Shown here piece by piece: positions 27,327 to 36,928 of a stretch of 64,000 bases of DNA. This DNA comes from PHAA01 sp964494735 (lineage in GTDB: Bacteria; Bacillota; Syntrophomonadia; Syntrophomonadales; Syntrophomonadaceae). The stretch spans positions 1 through 64,000 of the forward strand of contig CAZBSD010000003.1 in the NCBI GenBank assembly GCA_964494735.1, given 5' to 3'. The first letter of the stretch is position 1; each line of letters opens with the position of its first letter. The position numbers were made by a program, and so were the translations under genes. The notes beneath the pieces are model-generated. The model was not told the origin of the DNA. It worked only from the letters and a program-made list of their open reading frames with translations, and did not search any database.

Positions 27327-28466
27327 CTAGGCATTCAGGACTACTCCGGCCACGATCATTTTCTGCATATCGGCAACCCCTTCCACCTGGGGACCGAGGA
27401 TCGCGTCCCGGTACAAACGGGTGACCAGGTAATCGTTCATCAATCCATAGGAACCATGCACATCAATGGCTACCCGGGCCGCTTCCACAAAGGTTTCACA
27501 TACATAGGTCTTGGTGAGGGCCGCTTCTTTGGCAAACAGCATGGGGTCTTTGGCGTCATTGGCCAGGCACCCCAACCGATAAGTCAGCCAGCGGCAAGCT
27601 TCATACTTCATGGCCAGATCGGCGATGCGCAGCTGGACAGCCTGGAATTTGGCAATCGGTTCGCCCCGGTGGGTTTTTTCCTTGGCGTATTGGGTGGCTG
27701 CTTCAAAAGCCGCCAGGATTCCGCCCAAGGCCACTGAGCTGATGCCGACTTTCCCGAAAGCGATCCCGTAGGTCAGGACCGGGAACCCCCCGCCGACTTT
27801 ACCCAGGACATTTTCAGCCGGAACCTTGACGTCTTTGAAATATACGTCCAGGAGATTTCCGCCCCGGTAGCCGATCTTGTGCCAGGGCTCCGAGATGGAA
27901 TAACCTGCACAGAATTTATCCACGATGAAAGCGGTCGGTTTACCGCTTTCGTCATCAACGGCGAAGACCACCATCGGCCCGGGATAGTCAGCATTGCTGA
28001 TAAAGCGCTTGGTGCCGTTGATCACATAGCAGTCCCCTTCTTTGACAGCCCGGGTGGTGATCTGCTTGGGATCAGACCCGGTGCCCGGCTCGGTAAAGGC
28101 AAATGAAGCCAGGTGCTGGCCGCGGCAGGACTTGGGCATATACTTGGATTTTTGTGCGGGGGTTCCGAATTTATCGATGGCCCCCAACCCGAGGCAGTTG
28201 ACTGATATAGTAATAGCCGGGCCGCTGGATACCTTGCCTAATTGCTCCATGGCTAAAACATAACAGTCATAGCCAGCCTCGGCTCCGCCGTATTCTTCCT
28301 TGAAGGGCAGTCCGAACAGATCCAGCTCGCCCAGCCCGGCCATGATATCCTCGGGAATCTTGTTGTCCCGGTCGATCTGCTCGGCTGCCGGCTCCAGGAA
28401 TTTATCGCAGAAATCCCGGGCCATCTTCTGGATCAGCAGTTGTTCTTTACTCAATGTGAAATCCAT
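27327..28466 (-). CDS. Acyl-CoA dehydrogenase
   Basis: A 379-residue acyl-CoA dehydrogenase of normal length. FAD/substrate motifs are FAFTEPGTGSDPKQITT and INGTKRFISNADYPG. The position of the catalytic glutamate in the last domain is YRDAILGPQVEGVADMQK. Short- or branched-chain acyl-CoAs are the likely substrates, but chain length cannot be read off. A paralogue with the same C-terminal pattern is at 61761-62915. It lies between the long dehydrogenase and fixC, 13 bases from the latter. Confidence 0.93.
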   Translation of the reverse strand: MDFTLSKEQLLIQKMARDFCDKFLEPAAEQIDRDNKIPEDIMAGLGELDLFGLPFKEEYGGAEAGYDCYVLAMEQLGKVSSGPAITISVNCLGLGAIDKFGTPAQKSKYMPKSCRGQHLASFAFTEPGTGSDPKQITTRAVKEGDCYVINGTKRFISNADYPGPMVVFAVDDESGKPTAFIVDKFCAGYSISEPWHKIGYRGGNLLDVYFKDVKVPAENVLGKVGGGFPVLTYGIAFGKVGISSVALGGILAAFEAATQYAKEKTHRGEPIAKFQAVQLRIADLAMKYEACRWLTYRLGCLANDAKDPMLFAKEAALTKTYVCETFVEAARVAIDVHGSYGLMNDYLVTRLYRDAILGPQVEGVADMQKMIVAGVVLNA

Positions 28467-28534
28467 TTCCTTGTCCTCCTATTTATCCTGGCTGGGGAGA
28501 GCAGATCAGATCCCCTCTCCCCAGGGGTAATTGG

Positions 28535-30382
28535 TTAATAAACGAAATACTCGCTGTCGATATCCAGCACCGAGGTATCCGCCAGTTTGATGATCTCAGC
28601 CAGGTTGGCCACATGGGGCACCTCATTCAGCAGATAGTAGCGGGCTGACAAAATCTTGCCCTGGTAGAACTTGTAATCATAGTGGTCGGCGCCCAGTTCT
28701 TTGATCTTCCGGTCCGCCAGCAGAGCCTGCTCCAGGAGCATTTTGCCGCCCAGCATTTCGGCGGTGGCCATCAGGATCCGTTTGGCAAAGGTCGGGATTA
28801 AGCCGCGCTTGGCATCGTCCCCGGCAAATTCAGCCATAGTCTGTTGGATTTCGCCGTAAGCAGCCAGGGCCTTACCCAGCTGGGCAAATTCTTTCTCGAA
28901 TCCGGGTACATTCTTGTTGGCTTCATAGAATTCTTTATTGTCCTGCATCCAGCGGGCAAACACCGCGCCTTTTTCCAGACCCCATTTGCGTCCCACCAGG
29001 TCCATGGCCTGGATATAGGTGGTGCCCTCGTAGAGGGTGTTTATCTTGGTGTCGCGGGCCAGCTTTTCACAGGGATATTCGGAAATATAGCCGTAGCCGC
29101 CATAGATCTGGATAGCCTCGGTGCCGATCAGGTCCCAGGAAATCTCGCTGCAGTAGGCTTTGGCCAGGGGAATGATCACCTGCAGTTCATCGTCAGCTTT
29201 CTTTCTCTCGTCAGCATCCGGGTCCCAGTGGTTGATATCGATATTGAAGTAGCCTTTATAGGTTATGGCCCGGCAGGCTTCGGTGATGGCTTTACATCTC
29301 AGCAGGGCTCGCCTGATGTCCTCGTGCTCCACGATAGGCACCCGGCCCTTCTTGGGGTTGGTGAAAGGAGTACCCTGGATCCTGGTGGTGGCATATTCAT
29401 GGGCATTGTGGTAGGCATTGGCCATGGTGCTGATAGAGAGAATCCCGCACACCAGTCGTTCTTCGTTCATCATCTTGAACATTAAAGCCATGCCGTCGCC
29501 CTTGCCCTCGTGTTCCAGGGGGTTGCGGCCCAGCAGATAGCCGCGGCAGCCGTCATTGTCACCGAAACTTAAGGAAACGGTGGGATTGCCGTGCATACCC
29601 ATTTTCTTCTCCACCCCGGTGGCGGCTACATCATTGAATTCCAGGCTGCCGTCATCATTGATCCAGTACTTGGGCACTATAAACAACGATATTCCGCCAG
29701 TGCCCGCTTTGGCTCCGTCTACCCGGGCCAGGAAAAGATGGACGATATTTTCGGCGAAATCGTTGTCGCCGTTGCTGATAAATATTTTTTGGCCTTTGAT
29801 CTTATAGACCCGGGGGTCGTCGGTGGGGAAAGCCTTGCTGTTGATCTCGCCCACATCTGAACCGGCCTGGGGTTCGGTCAAACACATGGTCCCGGTCCAG
29901 TCCCCGGCAAACATCTTGGGCAGGAATTTCTGTTTAAGGTCTTCCGGGGCAAGTTCGTTGATCAACATGGTTGATCCCTGGGCCATAGCCAGGAAGGGGG
30001 GCACAAAAGCCGGATTGGCGGCGGAAAACATTTCCCAAAGGGGGAACATCATTACCTGGGGCAGTACCACCGCTCCCTCGCTGGTGTCGTTATTGCTGCA
30101 GCCCCAACCCTCTGAGATCAGCTTTTTATATACCGGCGGGACCGTCGGCGAAATAATGACCTGCCCGTTTTCGAACTTGATAGGATTTATCTCCCCATCC
30201 TCGGAAGTCGGCTCCACCACATCCTTGGTCATTTTCAGGACCATATCCATAATGGTGTCCACGTCATCCACGCTGTAATTGTCTTTGTACCGCTTGTAGG
30301 CCAGGATCTTGTCCAGAGGCAGCCATTCTTTCAGGATGAACTTGAAATCACGAGTATTTTTATATGCAAAATTCGATGCCAC
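28535..30382 (-). CDS. Long acyl-CoA dehydrogenase with C-terminal extension
   Basis: A 615-residue member of the AcdA/DmdC-like branch, about 220 residues longer than classical dehydrogenases. The core has MCLTEPQAGSDVGEIN, KIFISNGDND and IQIYGGYGYISEYPCEKLARDTKINTLYEGTTYIQA with the catalytic Glu. The extra C-terminal helical domain (from about residue 460) is the acyl-CoA dehydrogenase C-terminal domain seen in DmdC and related proteins. Substrates in this branch vary, including 3-methylmercaptopropionyl-CoA and medium-chain acyl-CoAs; not assignable here. Second gene of the operon. Confidence 0.92.
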   Translation of the reverse strand: MASNFAYKNTRDFKFILKEWLPLDKILAYKRYKDNYSVDDVDTIMDMVLKMTKDVVEPTSEDGEINPIKFENGQVIISPTVPPVYKKLISEGWGCSNNDTSEGAVVLPQVMMFPLWEMFSAANPAFVPPFLAMAQGSTMLINELAPEDLKQKFLPKMFAGDWTGTMCLTEPQAGSDVGEINSKAFPTDDPRVYKIKGQKIFISNGDNDFAENIVHLFLARVDGAKAGTGGISLFIVPKYWINDDGSLEFNDVAATGVEKKMGMHGNPTVSLSFGDNDGCRGYLLGRNPLEHEGKGDGMALMFKMMNEERLVCGILSISTMANAYHNAHEYATTRIQGTPFTNPKKGRVPIVEHEDIRRALLRCKAITEACRAITYKGYFNIDINHWDPDADERKKADDELQVIIPLAKAYCSEISWDLIGTEAIQIYGGYGYISEYPCEKLARDTKINTLYEGTTYIQAMDLVGRKWGLEKGAVFARWMQDNKEFYEANKNVPGFEKEFAQLGKALAAYGEIQQTMAEFAGDDAKRGLIPTFAKRILMATAEMLGGKMLLEQALLADRKIKELGADHYDYKFYQGKILSARYYLLNEVPHVANLAEIIKLADTSVLDIDSEYFVY

Positions 30383-30435
30383 GATTTATTCCTCCATTTT
30401 CTGTCGTTGTCAGGTTACGTATGCAAAAATCGATT

Positions 30436-31797
30436 TTAATAAGGAATCCGATTGGTGGGGGACCAGATCTTCATCTCCCGGGCGGCTGCGATCAGTTCGT
30501 CACGGAAATCCGGGTGAGCAATACTTATTACCCCTTCCGCCATACCCCAAACCGAACGCCCGCGCATATTGACTGCCCCGTATTCGGTGACCAGGTAATT
30601 GACCAGCACCCTGGGGACAGTTACGATAGCCCCCTGTGGCAGGCAGGGATTGATGCGGGATTTTATCTGGCCGTCTTTACCAGTATAGGTTGAGTTGAAA
30701 GCCAGGATGCCTTTGCCGCCTTTGGATTCCCAGGCGCCGATGTGGAAATCCAGCGATCCGCCAGTGCCGGAGATCTGCCGGATGCCGTTGGATTCCGAAC
30801 AAACCTGGGAGAACAGGTCAACTTCGATAATGTTGTTGATGGAAATCACGTTGTCTTCCAGGGCGATATTCTTGGGGTTGTTGGTGTAGTTACAATCATA
30901 GGCGGCAATCTGCGGGTTCTTGTGCAGGAATTCATGGGTCCGCTTGTTGCCAAAGCAGAAGGTGAAGGTGCTGCGGCCTACATCCCGGGTTTTATACTTG
31001 TTGGTGATTTTGCCGCCTTCGTACATATCCACCATGGCGTCACAGAACATCTCGGTATTGACGCTCAAATCCTTCAGGTCGGATTTGGCGATCAGGGCGC
31101 CGATGGTATTGGGCACCCCGCCGATGCCCAGCTGCAAACAAGCCCGGTTGGGGATCATGGGCATGATATGGGCAGCTATCTGTTTCTCGGTGTCAGAGGG
31201 TTCACCCGCGGGAGGCATGGTAAAAACGTTTTCATCGCTTTCGATTATATAATCGACGTCCCGAATATTGATGGATTCCATGGCTCCGCCCATACAGTAG
31301 GGATTCTTCTCATTGACTTCCACTATGATCAAAGCGGCATTCTTGAGCGTTGCGAAGGTATTGGAAGCGGCAATGCCAAAATTAAAATTGCCATGAGCGT
31401 CCATGGGGCAGGTGGTCAGGCACATAACATTCTTGCGGTCAAAAGGCTGGTCCGCATCCCAGCGGATCTTCTGCAATTCATGATAGGAGGTGGGCACGTA
31501 GGAAATGCGGCCGATATCGCCCAGCTTACGGTCCATGCCGTTGAAGTGGTTGCTGTAATAGGTAAAGGTTTTCATCTCCGGGTCATTTTTGACAACCTCG
31601 GGGAATCTTACCGATGAGGCGACATCTATGGTAACGTTTACCAGATTCTCTTCGCCGGCTCTGTGCCCCAGGGCTTTATCAAACGATGCCGGGAATAATC
31701 CGAAATGGCCATAAGCTATTAAATCTCCGGACTTAACCAGTTGGGCCGCTTTTTCGGGAGTAGTCAGTTTTTGCTTGTACTCTTCCATAAAATTCAT
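30436..31797 (-). CDS. Acetyl-CoA hydrolase/CoA-transferase family
   Basis: About 453 residues from ATG 31797; the frame opens 31 codons upstream, but that part shows no family likeness. Marks: SGDLIAYGHFGLFPASFDKAL, LQLGIGGVPNTIGALI and SVNTEMFCDAMVDMYEGGKITNK, in which the Glu is at the position of the thioester-forming catalytic residue of butyryl-CoA:acetate and 4-hydroxybutyrate CoA-transferases. It would activate a carboxylic acid at the expense of acetyl-CoA for the dehydrogenases downstream. First gene after a sigma-54 promoter. Confidence 0.9.
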   Translation of the reverse strand: MNFMEEYKQKLTTPEKAAQLVKSGDLIAYGHFGLFPASFDKALGHRAGEENLVNVTIDVASSVRFPEVVKNDPEMKTFTYYSNHFNGMDRKLGDIGRISYVPTSYHELQKIRWDADQPFDRKNVMCLTTCPMDAHGNFNFGIAASNTFATLKNAALIIVEVNEKNPYCMGGAMESINIRDVDYIIESDENVFTMPPAGEPSDTEKQIAAHIMPMIPNRACLQLGIGGVPNTIGALIAKSDLKDLSVNTEMFCDAMVDMYEGGKITNKYKTRDVGRSTFTFCFGNKRTHEFLHKNPQIAAYDCNYTNNPKNIALEDNVISINNIIEVDLFSQVCSESNGIRQISGTGGSLDFHIGAWESKGGKGILAFNSTYTGKDGQIKSRINPCLPQGAIVTVPRVLVNYLVTEYGAVNMRGRSVWGMAEGVISIAHPDFRDELIAAAREMKIWSPTNRIPY

Positions 31798-31967
31798 CAA
31801 TAATTCCATCCTTTCATATTTGGCTGTGACAATACTGATCCATTTTTTAGAATTCCCGCCTCCCCTTCTTTTTAAAGGCCTTTTTTTCACGTCCCTCGTC
31901 CTTCGAAATAAGAAACTTTTCTTACGACTGATTTATTGCGCCGAACCTTATCTGGAACTATCTAACC

Positions 31968-31982
31968 GCAATTAGTGTGCCA
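31968..31982 (-). promoter_or_regulatory. Sigma-54 (-24/-12) promoter of the acyl-CoA operon
   Basis: Read on the minus strand: TGGCACACTAATTGC, i.e. TGGCAC-N5-TTGC, the full RpoN consensus with GG and GC ten bases apart. It points at the CoA-transferase gene, 171 bases before its start, and lies just beyond a sigma-54 activator gene and its terminator. Confidence 0.88.
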
Positions 31983-32003
31983 ACCTGCCAAATAAACGGG
32001 GGC

Positions 32004-32034
32004 AAAAAATAAGAACCGCTCGGCTTGCGGTTCT
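32004..32034 (-). terminator. Terminator of the sigma-54 activator gene
   Basis: AGAACCGC and GCGGTTCT form an 8-bp stem with a 7-base loop; on the minus strand ATTTTTTG follows. It insulates the operon from read-through of the regulator. Confidence 0.8.
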
Positions 32035-32079
32035 GGCGGGGTTAATAATTCATATTATATGAAGTTGATCAGCTGTCAA

Positions 32080-32152
32080 CGTACTGTCATCCAGTGTAAC
32101 GTCATGTCACCCGCTGTCATTAGCGTGACACCCCGTTACAGATGATGTGACA
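32080..32152. promoter_or_regulatory. Cluster of TGTCA/TGACA sites, probable activator binding region
   Basis: TGTCA-N6-TGACA at 32115-32130 is a perfect inverted repeat. Around it are TGTCAT, TGTAACG/CGTTACA (32095-32101 and 32134-32140) and ATGTCAC/GTGACAC arms. They lie about 100-170 bases upstream of the -24/-12 promoter, the usual place for enhancer sites, directly after the stop codon of the activator. Confidence 0.65.
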
Positions 32153-34165
32153 CTATATATCAATCCGGTATGTTTTTATTTTCCGGTAGATCGTATTGCG
32201 GGACAAGCCCATACTCCGGGATACTTCGCTGATGTTGCCCTTATATTCATCCAAGCGCCTGATTATTTCGCTGCGTTCATTTTCCGCCGAGGTCTGGCGG
32301 TTATAGTGACGGGCGGCTTCAATGGTCAACCCTTTTGTATCTTCAGGTTTTGGGGGCGGCATCACGGATGGTTCGGCAACTGCGGCAGCCTGGTTCAGGC
32401 CCTTTTTCAAATAGGAGGGCAGGATATCTGCCGTGATGATGTTGCCTTCAGTGAAGACGATCACATTTTCGATTACGTTGCGGAGTTCTCTGACGTTGCC
32501 GGGCCAGTTGTATTCGCACAGGACATTCATGGCCGCGTCACTGATACTTAGAGTTTCGCGGTTGAACTGATGACACAGGGTCTGAATGAAATACCTGGTG
32601 ATGGGGGGTATATCCAGTCTGCGCTCCCGCAAGGAGGGAAGCGACATATTGATGACATTGAGCCGGTAGTAAAGATCTTCCCTGAACCGTCCCGACTGGA
32701 CCTCGTTCTTGAGTTTCCGGTTGGTGGCTGCAATGATCCTTACCTCTACCTTTTTAGGGGTGGAACCACCTATCCGGGTGATCATCTTATCCTGCAAAAA
32801 CCTGAGCAGATTCACCTGCATATCGAAGGGCATCTCCCCGATTTCATCCAGGAATACGGTGCCCCCGTCACCCAGTTCCAGCTTGCCCATGCCCCCGCCT
32901 TTGCGGGCGCCGGTAAATGATCCTTCTTCGTAACCAAACAGCTCGCTCTGCAGCAGTTCCTTGGGGATGGCCCCGCAGTTGATAGCCACAAACGGCCCCT
33001 TAAGACCGCTGGCATCATGGATGGCCCGGGCCACCAATTCCTTGCCGGTACCGCTCTCCCCTTCCACCAGAACGCTGGAAGAGACTTGGGCCGCCCGCAG
33101 GCAGAGCTTTTTGATCTCATTCCACTTCTCGCTGTGGCCAACCAAACCAACCAGAGCGACATTATCGTTTCCCCAGCCGGATGATAAAATCGGCTGCTTG
33201 TCTACTTCCATGTTTTGACCCTCGGAGACAAAGCCGAGCACGGTCTGCTGAGTTCCATCCGGGTTTTTAGTTATCCGCCGCCTGACCAGTGAGCAGGGTA
33301 TATTACCCTGGTATCCCTTCAGGGAAAATTTACTTACGAACTCATTGGGATTATCGGACAGCAGCTTGTTCAAAACCGCCCGGTCGTCAGCCAGGATTTC
33401 GCCCAGATAGTGGCCAATCAAAGATTCCCGGTCGGTCATGCCCATCATTTGCAGGCAGCTCTGGTTGATATTAATGATGTTTTCCTGGGCGTCTATCACC
33501 AGGAAACCATCCTGAAAAAAATCGATTATAGAAGAACAGGTATTATGGTAAATATGGGTGATTTCCGATAGTTCGGATTTATAATCGATCTGACTCTCGA
33601 TGACTTTGACTCCCAGTTTGAGAGCTGGCAATACCCCGCTGGGCAGGGGAGCAGAGTCATTATATGCGGCCAGGATGCCAATGATTTTTTGGCTGAGATT
33701 ATGGATAGGTACTGCCGCCCCGTAGGTGGTGTGGGCAGCCACACAGTAGTGTTCAGCCCCTTTGACTTCTATGGGCTTGTTTTCAACCAATGCCGCGCCT
33801 ATGGCATTAGTCCCGAAGTCTTCCTCATTAAAACGCTGACCCAGCAGGTTATAATACTTAATATCGCCGGCAACATCCACAATGTATCCGTCCTGATCAG
33901 CCAGTACTACAAAATCTTGTCCCTCAATCTCGCCAATGGATTGCATGACCGGCCGGGCCAGGGATATCAGCTTAACCTCGTCAACCAGCCGGGATTGGAG
34001 AATACGATTAGGCAAGTGGTGACGATGTTTGGAATAAGGATCTATACCGCGACTGCGGAGCCAGGACGCAGCTATATCAGGTCTGATTTTATCCTCATCA
34101 ATTTGGCCTGTTTCCAGGAAAGCTTTCCATGTCTGGGTAATGTCTTGTTCCGAATTAGATTTCAT
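32153..34165 (-). CDS. Sigma-54-dependent activator (GAF-PAS-AAA+-Fis HTH)
   Basis: A 670-residue enhancer-binding protein of the AcoR-like layout. Residues 1-200 form a GAF-type input (FGTNAIGAALVENKPIEVKGAEHYCVAAHTTYGAAVPI). A PAS domain follows at 215-330 (DGFLVIDAQENIININQ), then AAA+ from 355: GESGTGKE Walker A, GSFTGARKGG (Ser for Ala in the sigma-54 contact loop GAFTGA), FLDEIGEM Walker B. The end is a Fis-type helix-turn-helix (NISEVSRSMGLSRNTIYRKIK). It almost surely drives the operon at 31797-23999. Signal unknown; a fatty acid, CoA ester or redox cue is plausible. Confidence 0.93.
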   Translation of the reverse strand: MKSNSEQDITQTWKAFLETGQIDEDKIRPDIAASWLRSRGIDPYSKHRHHLPNRILQSRLVDEVKLISLARPVMQSIGEIEGQDFVVLADQDGYIVDVAGDIKYYNLLGQRFNEEDFGTNAIGAALVENKPIEVKGAEHYCVAAHTTYGAAVPIHNLSQKIIGILAAYNDSAPLPSGVLPALKLGVKVIESQIDYKSELSEITHIYHNTCSSIIDFFQDGFLVIDAQENIININQSCLQMMGMTDRESLIGHYLGEILADDRAVLNKLLSDNPNEFVSKFSLKGYQGNIPCSLVRRRITKNPDGTQQTVLGFVSEGQNMEVDKQPILSSGWGNDNVALVGLVGHSEKWNEIKKLCLRAAQVSSSVLVEGESGTGKELVARAIHDASGLKGPFVAINCGAIPKELLQSELFGYEEGSFTGARKGGGMGKLELGDGGTVFLDEIGEMPFDMQVNLLRFLQDKMITRIGGSTPKKVEVRIIAATNRKLKNEVQSGRFREDLYYRLNVINMSLPSLRERRLDIPPITRYFIQTLCHQFNRETLSISDAAMNVLCEYNWPGNVRELRNVIENVIVFTEGNIITADILPSYLKKGLNQAAAVAEPSVMPPPKPEDTKGLTIEAARHYNRQTSAENERSEIIRRLDEYKGNISEVSRSMGLSRNTIYRKIKTYRIDI

Positions 34166-34332
34166 GATTGGGCCCGCCTTTTTTACAAACCGGTTGCATC
34201 CAAAAATCTTGTACCTAAATTTATACCCTGTTTAGGTGAGTTTTACAACATGGACTTGGGCGGAAAAACCATCCACTATACCGATTGGGTTGTAGTAAAA
34301 AATAAAAGGTAATTCCCTGCGTAATTAGGTCT

Positions 34333-35061
34333 TCAACTAGCCCCAGGCACCTCCAAAACCGCCAAGATCTGGTGTTTTAACTGGTTTTTATATTCCTCTG
34401 CGGCCCCAGCCAGTTCCAGGCGCAGTTTGACCTGGGCCGGGCGGGGGGACAGCACATAAATGGTATCAGCCAGCAACAGGGCCTCCTCAATATCATGGGT
34501 CACCAGGACCACCGTGGGCTGGTATTTGATGCATAGCTCCTTGAGCCATACCTGCATCTTATGCCGGGTGATGGCATCCAGAGTGGCGAAGGGTTCATCC
34601 AGCAGCATGATATCGCTGGTAAACAGATAGGTGCGCAGCAACGCGGCCCGCTGGCGCATGCCCCCCGACAGCTGGCGGGGATAATAGCTCTCGAAGCCCT
34701 GCAAGCCAAAGTCCTGCAGATAAATCCGGGCCTGATCATGGGCATCCTTACGGCTCACCCCACGCAGTAAAAGCGGGATGCAGACATTGTCGAGGATGTT
34801 CTGCCAGGGCAGCAGCAGGTCCTTCTGCTGCATGTAGCTTATCCGGCCGGTACGTCCGGTCCAATCCACCCCGCCCAATTCGATCCGACCCTGGTCCGGT
34901 TTGAGCAAACCGGCGATGGTATTGAGCAGGGTGCTCTTGCCGCAGCCGCTGGGGCCGAGGATCACCGCAAATTCCCGGCAGCCGATGGCCAGGGATATAT
35001 TGTCCAGGGTTTGCACCCGCTCCAGGGTCTTGCTCACCCCGCTCACCTTGATCGCCGCCAC
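34333..35061 (-). CDS. thiZ: ABC transporter ATPase, thiamine precursor uptake
   Basis: A 242-residue nitrate/sulfonate/taurine-type ABC ATPase: Walker A GPSGCGKST, Q-loop QQKDLLLPW, signature LSGGMRQRAAL, Walker B IMLLDEPFATLD, and VTHDIEEAL. The TPP riboswitch at the head of the operon and the NMT1-like binding protein point to uptake of a hydroxymethylpyrimidine or formylaminopyrimidine compound. Last gene of the unit. Confidence 0.88.
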   Translation of the reverse strand: MAAIKVSGVSKTLERVQTLDNISLAIGCREFAVILGPSGCGKSTLLNTIAGLLKPDQGRIELGGVDWTGRTGRISYMQQKDLLLPWQNILDNVCIPLLLRGVSRKDAHDQARIYLQDFGLQGFESYYPRQLSGGMRQRAALLRTYLFTSDIMLLDEPFATLDAITRHKMQVWLKELCIKYQPTVVLVTHDIEEALLLADTIYVLSPRPAQVKLRLELAGAAEEYKNQLKHQILAVLEVPGAS

Positions 35062-35071
35062 GCTGTCCCTC

Positions 35072-36073
35072 CTAGGGCAAGAAGTCGTTGCTGAAAGCCT
35101 TCTGGGTATCGATGTTGTTGTCGATCAAACCGTTGGTGAACATAAAATCAGCATAGTTCTTCCAAACCTCCGGCTTCATTTCCCCCCAGCGGGGGGCATC
35201 AGCCTGGTACTGGGCGGCCAGATACTTCTGGCTGGCTGCTACCAGAGGCTGGTTCAGTTCGGGAACCGATTTGATCAGGATAGCGGCCGCCTGGTCGGGA
35301 TTATCGATGGCGTAGCGGTAACCCTTGGCGGTGGCCCGCATGAATTTCCGGACCAGCTGGGGATCCTGAGCGAGTTTGTTTTCACTGCTGATCAATACCG
35401 GGGTGTAATAATCAAAAACTATATCCTCATCCTTGAGGTTAATAAAGTTGAGGGGCATATTTCTAAGCTCTGCTTCGATGCCGGTCCAGGCCTGAAATAT
35501 CCAGGAGAAATCGATGCCTTTCTCCATACTGGCGAAGAAATCGGCATCACCCATGTTGACCATCTTGATCTTATCGAAGTCGCCATCGTATTTGGCCATC
35601 AAGGCTTTCAGAACCGCGGTCTCCGACGGTGCACCCCAACCCCCGTAGGTCCTGCCTTCAAAATCCTGGGGAGTCTTGATGTTCTTGCCCGCCGGTGAGG
35701 CGAAACCGGAGGTGTTGTGCTGGATCACTGCCGCCAGGGCTACCACCGGTATGTTCTCGGAGCGGGCGGTGGTTACTTCCTCCTGGTAACTGACCGCGAA
35801 ATCAGCTTTGCCGGTGGCCACCAGCTGGGGATTGGTGCCCTCTGCTGGCTGCACGATGGTTACCTCCAATCCTTCCGCCGCATAATAACCCTGATCCTGG
35901 GCCACGTACAAACCGGTGTGGTTGGTGTTGGGGAACCAGTCCAGCATCACCGTCGCCTTTTGAGGCGTGGTCGGAGCGGGAGCCTCGGTCTTGGGGGCAC
36001 AGCCGCTGAACACCGTCATCAGCAGACCGATGGCCATGGTTAAAGCTATGTATCTTCTCATCGTCGTCAACAT
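35072..36073 (-). CDS. thiY: NMT1/THI5-like lipoprotein, thiamine precursor binding
   Basis: A 333-residue solute-binding protein with a lipoprotein signal (lipobox FSGCAP near residue 25) and a short Pro/Thr linker. The NMT1/THI5 fold is shown by MLDWFPNTNHTGLYVAQDQGYY, VATGKADFAVSYQEE and GWGAPSETAVLKALM. Proteins of this type bind pyrimidine precursors of thiamine outside the membrane. Eleven bases upstream of the ATPase gene. Confidence 0.9.
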   Translation of the reverse strand: MLTTMRRYIALTMAIGLLMTVFSGCAPKTEAPAPTTPQKATVMLDWFPNTNHTGLYVAQDQGYYAAEGLEVTIVQPAEGTNPQLVATGKADFAVSYQEEVTTARSENIPVVALAAVIQHNTSGFASPAGKNIKTPQDFEGRTYGGWGAPSETAVLKALMAKYDGDFDKIKMVNMGDADFFASMEKGIDFSWIFQAWTGIEAELRNMPLNFINLKDEDIVFDYYTPVLISSENKLAQDPQLVRKFMRATAKGYRYAIDNPDQAAAILIKSVPELNQPLVAASQKYLAAQYQADAPRWGEMKPEVWKNYADFMFTNGLIDNNIDTQKAFSNDFLP

Positions 36074-36148
36074 CCCTTTCCTTGTTTTAACCGATCAACT
36101 ATTCTCACCACTATCACTACTTGTTTCACTGTTCCATCGACCCGGCCA

Positions 36149-36928
36149 TCAGTCCAGGTCCCATTTTTGCTGGTGAGTGGTCCAGGGCATGGACTGGGCT
36201 TCCAGCCACTCAATGAGCTTGACCCATAGCAGGCTCAAAGCGGAGATAATCATAACTGCGGCCAGGACCCGGTCCACGCGGAAGGATTTCTGGGCGATGG
36301 TCATATAATAGCCCAGCCCCTGCTGGGCCCCCAGCCATTCACCGATCACCGCAGCCATTATCCCGTAGGAAGCCGATATCTTCATTCCCGCAAAAAAACC
36401 GGGCAGGGCCGAGGGCAGCTTGACCATCCGAAATATGGTCCACCGCCCCGCTCCCATGGAGCGAAACAGGTTGATCAGGTCGGGGTCCACTGAATTCAAG
36501 CCATTCAATAGATTGATGACCACCGGGAAAAAACATACCAGGATAACCACCAACACCTTGGGCAGCATGCCCCAGCCGAACCAGATCAGGAACAGCGGCG
36601 CCAGGGTGATTATGGGTATGGTCTGGGATACCACCAGGAGCGGCTGCAGAGCCTGGTTGAGCCAGTACACCTGGTTAAGAATGAAGGCGGTCACGAAGGC
36701 CACTGCCACCGCCAGGCAGAAACCCATTGCCGCTTCCGTCAGGGTGGTGCTGGTATGATTCATCAGCAGGCCCCAATTGGTCACCAGGGTCCGCCCTATC
36801 TGCACCGGTCCGGGCAGGATGTAGACCGGCATAGCGGTCCACCTGACCGCCAGCTCCCATATGAGGAGCAGGATAGCCAGGGCGGTGACCGGGATTATGC
36901 TATTGGCGATACTTGCCCACTTTTTCAT
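36149..36928 (-). CDS. thiX: ABC transporter permease, thiamine precursor uptake
   Basis: A 259-residue permease with about six membrane helices and the inner-membrane EAA loop near residue 150 (MGAGRWTIFRMVKLPSALPGFFAGMKI). Belongs to the SsuC/TauC/ThiX group. Its start overlaps the end of the upstream gene by 29 bases, indicating coupled translation. Confidence 0.9.
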   Translation of the reverse strand: MKKWASIANSIIPVTALAILLLIWELAVRWTAMPVYILPGPVQIGRTLVTNWGLLMNHTSTTLTEAAMGFCLAVAVAFVTAFILNQVYWLNQALQPLLVVSQTIPIITLAPLFLIWFGWGMLPKVLVVILVCFFPVVINLLNGLNSVDPDLINLFRSMGAGRWTIFRMVKLPSALPGFFAGMKISASYGIMAAVIGEWLGAQQGLGYYMTIAQKSFRVDRVLAAVMIISALSLLWVKLIEWLEAQSMPWTTHQQKWDLD

